Source of the DNA: Planctomycetota bacterium
GTDB taxonomy: Bacteria; Planctomycetota; PLA2
Direction: 5' to 3'
Assembly (NCBI GenBank): GCA_021776735.1
Contig: JAJFFH010000040.1
Span: 1 to 64,000, forward strand
DNA length: 64,000 nt
Shown here: piece after piece, positions 9,801 to 19,570 of the stretch
Position numbering within the stretch: position 1 is the stretch's first letter
Layout of the letters: each line of letters begins with the position of its first letter
Program-made: the position numbers and the translations under genes
Notes under the pieces: model-generated
Databases searched by the model: none
What the model was told of the DNA's origin: nothing
The model's input: only the letters and a program-made list of their open reading frames with translations

Positions 9801-11345
9801 GAGGAATGTCGCAAGGCCCTTAGGCTCGATCCCGCGCTGGACCTGGCCCAACGGAATCTCGGAGGCGCGCTGGAGAAGCTCGGCGCGCTGGAGCAGGCGG
9901 TCGAGGCGTATCGCAAGGCCGCGGCATCGGAGCGGTACGCCTACAGCGCGTATGTCAGGCTCGGGCACACGCTAGCAAAGCTGAGGCGGTACAAGGAGGC
10001 GGCAACCGCGATACGGGCCGCGATCCGGCTGAAGCCGGAACAAGCGCTGCCACAAGCGAAACTCGCGGCGATTCTTCAGCGGCTCAACCGCCCCCGGGAG
10101 GCCATCGAGGCCTGCCAGGCCGCCCTGCGGCTCGATCCGACGTACGCGACCGCGTACCGCAACATGGTCAAGGCGTACGCGGACCTCGGCGAATTCGACC
10201 GTGCGATTCAGGCCTGCCGGGACGCGGTCCGCCTCGATCCGATCCCGGTCGACTACGAGCAGCTGGGATACCTGCTCGCCACCCAAGAAAACGACATGGA
10301 CGGCGCCTTGGCTGCCTATCGCGAGGCCGTTCGACTGGCCCCGAAGTCGGGGCGGATCTACATGAACATGGCTTCCGTGCTGATGCGCATGAACAACCGG
10401 GAGGGTGCGATCGAGGCCTGTCGTCGCGCGATCACGCTGGATCCGCGGCTCGCGCGGGCGCACGCGCGACTCGGCTGGCTCCTTTGGCGGACGGGGGCGT
10501 ACGACGAAGCGGAGCCGGCTCTGCGTGAAGCGATCCGCCTTGACCCCAAGCTGATCCAGACCCACCGCGACCTCGGCAACGTTCTCGGCGATCAAGGGCG
10601 CCACGAAGCCGCGGTCGCCGCGTACCGGGAGTACCTTCGACGCGCGCCGAAACGCGTCGATGGACACCACAACCTCGGCCTTGCTCTCGGCCGTCTGGGG
10701 CAGGTTGACGACGCCATCCGTTCCTTTCGTGAGGCGATCCGGCTGGTCCCAAGCGGAGTCGCGCATACCCAGCTGGGATTCCAACTCGTCAAGAAGGACG
10801 ACATCGAGCGCGCCCTTGCTTCGTTTCGCGAAGCGGTTCGGCTCGCACCGGGAAGCATCATCAACCAGAACAACCTCACGCACGCCGCGCACGCGTTCAG
10901 GCTTGAGTCAAAGTGGCTGGCAATCCGCGACGGGGATTCCATCCCTCGGGATCCGAGAGACGCCGCCGCGTTCGCCTGGGTAGCGCAACTCCAGGCGCGC
11001 CCGACGCTCTCGGCGCGCCTTTACGAAGTCGCCTTCGGTGGCGGCCTGAAAGCCAGCGAGCTGGACCACCTCAACGCAGCTTGCGCGGCGGTGCTCGCCG
11101 CCGAAAAAGGCAGGGCCGAGCACTGGCGTAACCGCGCCCTGGAATGGCTCCGAACCCGCCTCGGAGCGCTTTCGACAAGACCACTGGCGGCCCGGCGAAA
11201 GCGCATCGACTGGTGGCGCAAGGACCCCGACTTGGGCAGCGTGCGGACCCCTGAGGCGCTCGCGAAGCTACCGGAGGCGGAGCGCGAGCGATGGCGCAAG
11301 TTGTGGGCGGACGTCGATGCGCTCGCGAAGGAGGAAGACCGATGA
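6861..11345 (+). CDS. Serine/threonine protein kinase with C-terminal TPR array
   Basis: [42 protein letters not shown]; one TM-like segment; long run of 34-aa TPR units. Confidence 0.95.
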   Translation: [1494 protein letters not shown]

Positions 11346-14300
11346 GCGACAGCATTCTGGAGCGTCTCGCGGACCAGGGCCGCGGGGCCCCGCGCGTCGA
11401 ACTTCGCGCCGCCGTTCCGGACGACCCCGCACTCGAGCGCGCCGACGAGAGGCGCCATGGGCGCTATGAAATCCTGGGCCCGCTTGCCGAGGGTGGCGTC
11501 GGGGAGGTCATGCGCGGTCGCGACGTCGATCTGGGCCGGGATGTCGCAGTGAAACTCCTGCGCGAAGGCCATGTACGCAATGCGGATCTCGTCCAGCGTT
11601 TCGTCGAGGAGGCACAGATCGGCGGGCAGCTTCAGCACCCCGGCATCGTGCCGGTCTACGAGCTCGGTATCGAGGGCGATCGTCCGTTCTTCTCCATGAA
11701 ACTGGTGAAGGGACAGACGCTGGCCGCCCTGCTCCGGGAGCGCGCGGACCCGGCGGATGGACGGCGCCGCCTGCTCAAGATCTTCGAGCAGGTGTGCCAG
11801 ACGGTCGCCTATGCGCACTCGCGCGGCGTTGTGCATCGCGATCTCAAGCCGTCCAACGTCATGGTCGGAGCGTTCGGCGAGGTGCAAGTGCTCGACTGGG
11901 GATTCGCCAAGGTGCTCTCGCGCGGCGGCATCGCGGACGAACGTCCTCCGCCGCCCGACCGGACTCACATCGCGACCCTGCGCTCGTCGGGCGAGGGCTC
12001 CGCGTCGGTCGCCGGCTCGGTCATGGGCACGCCCGCCTACATGCCGCCGGAGCAGGCGCTCGGCGAGGTCGATCGACTCGACGAACGATCGGATGTCTTC
12101 TCCCTGGGCGCGATTCTCTGCGAGATCCTGACCGGGTTGCCGCCCTACGTCGGCGAGGATCTGATTCTCCAGGCGGCCCACGCGCGACTGGAGGACGCGT
12201 ACGCCCGGCTCGCCGGCTGCACCGCAGAACCCGTGCTGGCGGCGCTGGCGCGGTCCTGCCTGAGTCCCGTGAGAAAGGACCGGCCGCGTGACGCCAAGGC
12301 CGTCGCGACGCGAATCCACCAACACCTCGCAGCCGTGGACGAGCGGGCGCATGACGCGATCCTGGATGCAGAACGCGATCGCCAGGCTGCAAGACAGGCA
12401 GCCGCACAAGCCGGAGAGGATCGGCGCGCCCGGCGGCAAGGGCTGCTCGTGGCCGTGTCCATCCTGCTCGCGTTGATAACAGCGGGCACGAGCTACGGGT
12501 GGCTGGCCCGCAAGGCGCGCGAGCGTGAGCGGCGAGCCGCAACCGGCGCGGCGATCGCCCTGCGTGAGGCGCAAGAGCTGCGTGGTCAGGGGAAGTTCGC
12601 CGAGGCGATCGCGGCGACCGAGCGCGCCCTGGCTTTCGGCACCGGCAACGTCGCGGCCAACGCCCGGCAACTGCACGCGACGCTCTCCGCCGAGGCGGCC
12701 GACGTGCAACGCACCGCCGAGTTGCACAAGAGGGAGTCGGAGTTCCTGTCCGCTTTGGAAGAGACCCGGCTGGGAAAGGACGACATGGAACCGCGCGACG
12801 TGGAGCGGGGCTACCGCACCGTGTTCGCCGGGGCCGAGTTGTACATCGAACAGGCCGGGGCCGAGACCCTCGCGCGGGGGCTGCGCGCGGCGTTTCCGAA
12901 CGTCCTCGGCGAGATTGCGGCGTGTCTCGACGAGTGGGCCTGGTGGCGACGCAAGATCCTCAAGAACGGGGACTGGGGCAAGCTGGTCGCCGTCGCCAGG
13001 GACATCGACGCGGATCCGTGGCGCGACAAACTGCGGCTCGCGCTCCAGCGGGACGACCTGGACGGACTCCGCACGCTGGCCGCCGAGGCGTTCACGCGGC
13101 CCCGTCCGGTACAGACACTGGCACTGCTGGGCATCGCGCTGGGCTACGGAGGCGCCTCGGACGAGGCCGCAGAGCACTTTCTCGCGGCCCATCGCCGGCA
13201 CCCCGCGGACTTCTGGATCAACACGCACGCCGCGGTCTACCTGACGAGGGTCCGCCCGCCGCGCCACGCCGAGTCGCTCCGCTTCGCGACCGCGGCCAGC
13301 GTCCTGCGCCCGCAGTCCGCGGCAGCACAGAATCTTCTGGGCATCGTGCTGCGAACCAACGGTCGCTTCAAAGAAGCCCTCGTCGCCGCCCGCGCCGCGG
13401 TCCGGATGGCCCCGAACAACCTGGTGTATCGCAGCAATCTCGGCGTGAGCCTGTCGGTCCTGGGCCGCCACGACGAGGCCGTCGCCGCCGATCGCGAGGC
13501 GCTGCAGCTCGATCCGCACAGTGCCGCCGTGCATAGCAACCTCGCGTTTCACTTGCTATACCTGAAGCGGTTCGTCGAGGCCGAGACCGCCTGCCGCGAG
13601 GCGATCCGCCTGAACCCGACGCTGGTGATCGCCCGTCGGAATCTCGCGACCGTGCTGCACACCACGGACCGTCTGGACGAGGCCGAAGCCGCCGCGCGAG
13701 AGGCCATCCGGATCGCGAAAGATTCCGCCTTGGCCCACGAGGTTCTGTCCAATGTCCTCATGCATCGAGGCCGGGTCGAGGCCGGGCTCGCCTCGGCCCG
13801 GGAGGCTGTGCGACTCGAGCCTTGGGCTCCAACGTGGCACTACAACCTGGGGTCGAAGCTGGTCCGCCACAACCGGATCGACGAGGCCGTCGCCGCGCTG
13901 CGCAGCGCCATCGCGCTCGAGCCGGTGATTCCCCAGGCACTGGTCAACTTGAGCATCGCGCTCCAGATGCGCGGCGAGTTCGACGAGGCAATCGAACACA
14001 GTTGGAGGGCCGTGCGGCTGAAGCCCGGGCTCTTCAACGCGCACCAGTCGCTCGCCAACGCCCTGGAGCGCGCCGGGCTCATGAAAGAGGCCGAGGTCGC
14101 GGCGCGAAGAGCGATCGACGTTGCTCCAAAGCGATCGAGCCTGCACCGCAATCTGGCGCGCCTGCTACTCCGCCGCGACCGTCCGCAGGAGGCCGTCGAG
14201 GCCTGCGTGACCGCGATCCGGCTCGACGCGAAGTCGTCGCACGCCCATCGGATTCTGGGCGACGCGTACCGCCGGATCGGCAAGAGCGACCACGCAATCG

Positions 14301-14908
14301 AGGCGTATCGCCAGGCCGTCCAATGTCCGCGTGGCGATCACGCGCAGTACGCACTGGGACGCGCGCTCCTCGCGCGCGGAGACCTCGCCGGCGCGGCGGA
14401 CGTCTTGCACCGGGCGGCCCTCCGAGAGCCCCAAACACGCCTGCTCCAGCGCGACGACGCAAGAGCGAGGCGCATGCTCGAGATGGAAGCGAAATGGCTC
14501 GCGGTCTGCCGGGACAAAGCCAAGCCCGCCGACGGATCCGAGGCGCTGCTGTTCGCCTGGGCGGCCCACGCGCAGGCGCGGCACCCACGCGCAGCCCAAC
14601 TGTACGCGCTCGCGTTCACGGCCGGCGAGGCACCCGCCGCGCGGGACCGCTACGACGCCGCCTGCGCGGCCGCCCGGGCCGCGACCCACGGCGGCGGAGA
14701 GAGCGCCGCGCGCTGGCGGCGGCAGGCTGCGACGTGGCTCCGCGCGGAACTCGGCGTGATCCGGGGCAAGCCGCTCGTGGAGCGTCGCCGCCGGCTCGGC
14801 CGCTGGCGCACCGAGCCGGATCTCGCGCCCCTGCAATCCGCGCAAGACGACGACGATAGACGAAAGCTCTGGGCCGAGATCGACGCCGTCTTCGCGAATG
14901 GGCGCTAG
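11342..14908 (+). CDS. Serine/threonine protein kinase with TPR repeats (tandem paralog)
   Basis: [42 protein letters not shown], TM segment, TPR array; ATG at 11342 overlaps the upstream TGA (ATGA). Confidence 0.95.
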   Translation: [1188 protein letters not shown]

Positions 14909-15259
14909 GGATCTCTCTACGCCCGATGGCATCGCCGTCCGTTCTCTTTTGTTGTATTCAGCCCGAGCGCCCTTCGGGGCTGTGGCAAAACCCGGCCGGA
15001 TGGGAACCGCTCGGATCGCATCCAGCGATTCGCCGAAAACGCCGATCCCAGGCGGGATTTCGGCGCTAGGGTTCTAGGCAATCGGTTGCCGCCGTGCTCG
15101 TGGTCATCGCAGGAGTAGGCGCTCCATCGCGATCGCACGACCGAGCCGACCGCCACCCGCCTGCGTCATAGCGCCCCATGAGGACAGGCATCCGATCCCG
15201 GCCCAACCCCCCTGAATTGGCAGAGGGCCCAGCCGCGCGATCTGTGGCGTCCATGGCGC

Positions 15260-16402
15260 CTAGAACAGTATGGACACACTGACGACAAACCTATCGTTGT
15301 CCTCTTGGAATCGGTACTCAAGAGTCAGCAAGAGCGAGTAGCTCTCGTCGGGGCCACTCATCGCGAGATACGGGATGTAGGCCGGTTCACGGCCGGAATT
15401 CGTTACTTGCTCCACTCGAAAGCCGCCGACGGCTCGGATCCGCTCGTGAACGCGGGGCAAGAAATACTCGATCTCCAGGCTGTAACGGGCGCGAGTGGCC
15501 GCGCTGTCTTGCTTGTCCACACCGATTCCGCCCGTGACCTTGAGAGACTCGATGGTGATTGTGCCAAGTCCCGTCACGAGCCAGCGGTCGTCATCGACGA
15601 AACCGTGCAGACCAACGGAGTTGAACCCCTTACGGTAGAACGTCTCGAGGAAGACTCCCTTGGGTGACCCCTCCAACTCGAAGCTCGCCTCATCACGAGC
15701 TTCGGTGGTCAGCGGGATGGAAAACTCACCGGGAAACGCTAGGGTCACGAAGTGAAACAGCCCGTCGCTGGGCGATTCCCCCTCGATTGATCGAAACTCG
15801 AAGGTCACGCCCGGCGATCGCCCCGCAGGCGAGAACGATCGCAGCGACTCGAGACGCGTATTGCTCGACGGATCCCCCGCCAGGGAGGTGCCGAAGAGGG
15901 CCGGCGTGCTGAACGACAGCCTCCGTGAGACGTCAACCTGATTCAGAGCGCGATACTGACCGACGGTGAACGCGCTCCGGTCGTCGATCTGCCAAGTGAG
16001 GAAGGCGTCCTCGAAGCGGCCGCTGCGGTCGCGCAACGTCCCATCGCTGCGGCTCTGAAGGCTGACGATTCGCCACTCTATGAAGTAGGACAGGGAGTCC
16101 CCGATCGGCCCACCACTAATCAACTCCACCTTGCTCAAGTAAAGCTCGATATCGATGCGGCGCTGTTCTTCCTTCTGCGCGGTGATCCAAACCGCCAGCG
16201 GGGCCGTGTCGACCTTCTTCGCCTCGATTGCCGGAGGCATGCGGTAGCCGCGTGCCCGGAAGTCCCACCCGGTCTTGTTCAGCTGGGGAGCGACCGAGTG
16301 GCAGGTGGTGCAGCTGGTTTCGTATGCGCGGGCGTATTGCGGTGTGGCGTACGCCGGCATTGCAAGCACGGCGAGCGAGAACAGAATAGCGATTCGTTTC
16401 AT
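15260..16402 (-). CDS. Secreted/outer-membrane protein with c-type haem motif CTTCH
   Basis: Signal peptide MKRIAILFSLAVLAMPAYA followed by YETSCTTCHSVAPQLNKTGWDFRARGYRMP and beta-strand-rich remainder. Confidence 0.75.
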   Translation of the reverse strand: MKRIAILFSLAVLAMPAYATPQYARAYETSCTTCHSVAPQLNKTGWDFRARGYRMPPAIEAKKVDTAPLAVWITAQKEEQRRIDIELYLSKVELISGGPIGDSLSYFIEWRIVSLQSRSDGTLRDRSGRFEDAFLTWQIDDRSAFTVGQYRALNQVDVSRRLSFSTPALFGTSLAGDPSSNTRLESLRSFSPAGRSPGVTFEFRSIEGESPSDGLFHFVTLAFPGEFSIPLTTEARDEASFELEGSPKGVFLETFYRKGFNSVGLHGFVDDDRWLVTGLGTITIESLKVTGGIGVDKQDSAATRARYSLEIEYFLPRVHERIRAVGGFRVEQVTNSGREPAYIPYLAMSGPDESYSLLLTLEYRFQEDNDRFVVSVSILF

Positions 16403-16438
16403 GGTGTCTCTCCCTCTGGGTCATAGTATTGCGGCACA

Positions 16439-16486
16439 TGTAGCCGCGACTACATTCACTGGCCGGCAATAGTAGCCGCGGCTACA
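16439..16486. promoter_or_regulatory. Two palindromic operator-like sites, 32 bp apart
   Basis: tgtagccgcgactaca (16439-16454) and agtagccgcggctaca (16471-16486), both near TGTAGCCGCGGCTACA, just upstream of the 15260-16402 gene. Confidence 0.7.
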
Positions 16487-16836
16487 TAGACTGTCAAGGC
16501 CGTAGAAGGCCGCTGGCCCGGCCCCAAAAAGGGCAGGTTCAGAGCCGGCCGCCCGAGGTGACGATCTGACGCAAGCCCGTTCGTGCGCAAGAAAGTGGCG
16601 CGCTTCGTGGGACCGCGCGGCGAGCCGTCCTTGCCGCGGACGCAACGTCGCGACCCGCACGGAGGTCGACTACTTCACAACCGCAGGCCTCTCAGGAGGC
16701 GCGGCATTCCGCCGGGAACCAGGGGCCGTGGAGAGCGTGCCGATGCGCTGTAAGCCTGCGCGTGAACCACAACAAGGACTGTCGTCGTACAGCGGGAGGC
16801 CGCGTGGGTGGTTCTGGGACTGGGCCGCCGCCGAGC

Positions 16837-17253
16837 TCAGTGCCCAGCCGAGTCAGCGATGGCGCGCATACGCTTGAGCGTTGCCGGGCTGACGTGGTGC
16901 TCGATGCCCTCCGAGTCGATCGCCGCCACCCGTTCACTGACGCCAATGGCCAGCAGGAAACGATAGACTATGTCGTGCCGCTCGCGGCAGCGGTTCGCCA
17001 AACGCTTGCCGCTGCGCGTTAGTTTGATCGGTTTCCTCGGCTCAGTCGTCACCAAGCCGTCCCGCTCGAGGCGGCGCACGACCTTGAGGACCGTCACGTG
17101 GCTGACGCCGAACTGGGCCGCCAGCTGAGTGACCCGGCATTCCCCGCGAGCGGCAATCATGTCGTCGATGGCTTCGACGTAGTCTTCGGCGGTCTCGGAG
17201 GCATGATCGTTGCGTGTTCGCTCGAAGCCGGCGCGGGTCGGTCGTTTGGCCAA
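16837..17253 (-). CDS. MntR/DtxR-family metal-dependent transcriptional regulator
   Basis: ETAEDYVEAIDDMI...VTQLAAQFGVSHVTVLKVVRRLERDGLVTTEPRKPIKLT..G..LA...RERHDIVYRFLLAIGV....A..DSEGIEHHVS. Confidence 0.9.
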   Translation of the reverse strand: MAKRPTRAGFERTRNDHASETAEDYVEAIDDMIAARGECRVTQLAAQFGVSHVTVLKVVRRLERDGLVTTEPRKPIKLTRSGKRLANRCRERHDIVYRFLLAIGVSERVAAIDSEGIEHHVSPATLKRMRAIADSAGH

Positions 17254-17768
17254 GATTGATGTTCCCTATACCAGATGCAGGATGTATCGACGGTTCACAC
17301 CGCGTGTTCGAGTCTAATCGAACGTCCATCGCGGGTGCCGAAACAGCCAAGGCAACGCCCGAGGTCACCTCCCACAAACGCTATGTCGGCGACAGGGGAG
17401 TCGCGCGCCGGCAGGAACGACACACTCTCTACTATCGACCGACGTGCGACAAATGAAGGCTCGACTCGGTACGACATCACTGGCCTTGGACGAGAATAGG
17501 GACCTTGGCTAGATCTGGCGGTGATCATCGCTCCCACGGAGAGCAGATCGCCAACAGAACGCGGGCCGCTACGCCCGCGCGGTCACGCCGTCGTGGCCTC
17601 CCAGGAAGCCCTGCCACCGCTCGGAGAGACCGTCCAAACCACCTGCCGTCAGGTTCCCGCGCGGCACAGGGCCCTTGCATCGGAAGCTCAGGAAGATCCT
17701 CTTCGCCACGTCGCCGCCTACGTCGTTACCAGCGTTCAGTGGTGGCATCCCGCCCGATCCGAGCGTCC

Positions 17769-18523
17769 ATGGACGCCATGGCCAACGTCCTCGGATATGC
17801 CCGGGTCAGCACGGCCGACCAGGCCGAACACGGCGTCTCTCTGGCAGCGCAGCGCCACCGCATCGCGGCCTACTGCGAGGCGCACGGCCTCACGCTTGCC
17901 GGGATCGAGGAAGACGCCGGTATCTCGGCCAAGGCCACCCGGAACCGGCCGGGCCTTCAGCGCGCCCTGTCGGCCCTCAAGGCGCGCGAGACCAACGGAC
18001 TGGTCGCGGTCAAGCTGGACCGGTTGTCGCGCACCACGCGCGACGTGTTGGATCTGGTGGCCCTGTCGGAGCGGCAGGGCTGGGCGCTGCACTCAATCGA
18101 CGAGAAGCTCGACACCGGCTGCCCCCCCAGGGTCGGTTCGTGGTGACGATCCTCGGCGCGCTGGCGCAGCTCGAGCGCGAGCAGGCGGCGGAACGGACAA
18201 AAGGGGCGCTGGCCGGGCTGCGGCGGCAGGGCAAACGCATTTCCGGCAAGCCGCCGTACGGCTTCCGGTTCGAGAACGGCATGCTTGTCGAGGTGCCCGA
18301 TGAAGCAGCACTCCTTGACCGGATGCTGGCGCTTCACACCGAGGGGCTGGGCGCGAGGGCGATCCGCACGCGGCTCATCAAGGAGGGCAGCCGCAACCCG
18401 CGCACCGGGGGCGAGTGGAAGCACGGAACCGTGCGGGACATCGTGGCGCGGGCGGAGCGGACACGCGGGCTCACTCGATCATCTAAGAGTGTCGCCCCGA
18501 CGCATGCCGCGCCGCGATTGTAG
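17769..18523 (+). pseudogene. Serine recombinase/resolvase split by a frameshift at a C7 run
   Basis: Catalytic domain (VLGYARVSTADQAEHGVSLAAQ...VAVKLDRLSRTTRDVLDL) ends just after 18122-18128 (C7); FVVTILGALAQLEREQAAERTKGALAGLRRQGKRISGKPPYGFR continues in another frame. Confidence 0.8.
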
Positions 18524-19139
18524 TTGTGCAGGCGGCGACAAAGAACACCGCCCCCACAGCCAACCAAGTCCGCGACGACACGTTGCGCAGTTCGGCGGCT
18601 AAGTCTTGACCTCCACTTTCGGTGAGCACAACGGCGAGCACGATCATCGGCGGCGCGAACTGCAGCAGGACGCCGACGCACTTCCAAGTCAATCCGCGCA
18701 GTGAGAACAAATATCCACCGACGAGGATGAATACGCCGGTAAGGACGGAGAACAGCGCCTTAACGAACCGCTCTCCAGGGTAGAAGTCCTTCGCGACATC
18801 GATCATGAACCCGGCGACGATTCCGAGCAGCGGTAGCGACCAGACAAACGGCTCTTTCCGCGCGCTTCGCGTAACGTTGACTACAACCGAGTAGGCCTGA
18901 ACCGCACCCCACGCCGTGACGATTCCGCCAACGACATAGAGAGCGGCTGGCGCCACTGTGACGCCCGCGACGACTCCGGACGTTGCCGCGGCAACAACCA
19001 TGGCTGCAGCAGCTCCCACCGCGGTAATGATCTGGCATATCGCCGTCGACACGACGGGAATCAGCAACCAGAGCGCGAGCACCACCCCCGCCGTGATTCC
19101 AACAACCGCAGAGATCTTGCGTACGTCAGTCCGCGCCAC
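18483..19139 (-). CDS. Multi-pass membrane protein, unknown function
   Basis: Several hydrophobic helices in a single long ORF. Confidence 0.6.
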   Translation of the reverse strand: MARTDVRKISAVVGITAGVVLALWLLIPVVSTAICQIITAVGAAAAMVVAAATSGVVAGVTVAPAALYVVGGIVTAWGAVQAYSVVVNVTRSARKEPFVWSLPLLGIVAGFMIDVAKDFYPGERFVKALFSVLTGVFILVGGYLFSLRGLTWKCVGVLLQFAPPMIVLAVVLTESGGQDLAAELRNVSSRTWLAVGAVFFVAACTTTIAARHASGRHS

Positions 19140-19264
19140 GAGACACCCGTCCCTTCTGCTGCCGAGGTAGAGTCAGAATTCGTGTTCTGAATCCTGAAAG
19201 AAAGGCGGCGCATCCTTCCGGTTGATCAAAAACCGAAACGCCCCCAGTGGGCAGAAAGGACACG

Positions 19265-19570
19265 CCTTGAAAAAGAGCGTAGCAGCCGAAGCAGCGCCGC
19301 ACGAGGTGCGCGGCAGCCTGGACGAGATTGTGCGCTGGGGAGCCCAGAGAATGCTGCAGGCCGCGCTAGAGGTCAAAGGCGCTTCGCCAGGTCTTCCCGA
19401 TGACGATGGAGCGGCGCTGCTGGGTGCACAAGACAGCCAACATTCTCAATCGCCTGCCCATGTCTATCCAGGGTGAAGGCGAACCTGCACGAGATCTGGA
19501 TGGCGGAGACGGGCGAGGACGCGAACAGGGCGTTCGACCTGTTCGTGAGCAAGTGCGGTGCGGTCAGTCA
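19265..19570 (+). pseudogene. Decayed IS256/mutator-type transposase
   Basis: SLDEIVRWGAQRMLQAALE, then MERRCWVHKTANILNRLPMSIQG, then KANLHEIWMAETGEDANRAFDLFV across frames. Confidence 0.7.

Noticed and set aside
11021-13552. 843-aa minus-strand ORF
   Set aside because: Antisense shadow of the two kinase-TPR genes; high-GC frame artefact with no family motifs.
14959-14982. cagccc...gggctg hairpin after the second kinase as terminator
   Set aside because: Short stem, large loop and no T-tract; not strong enough to call.
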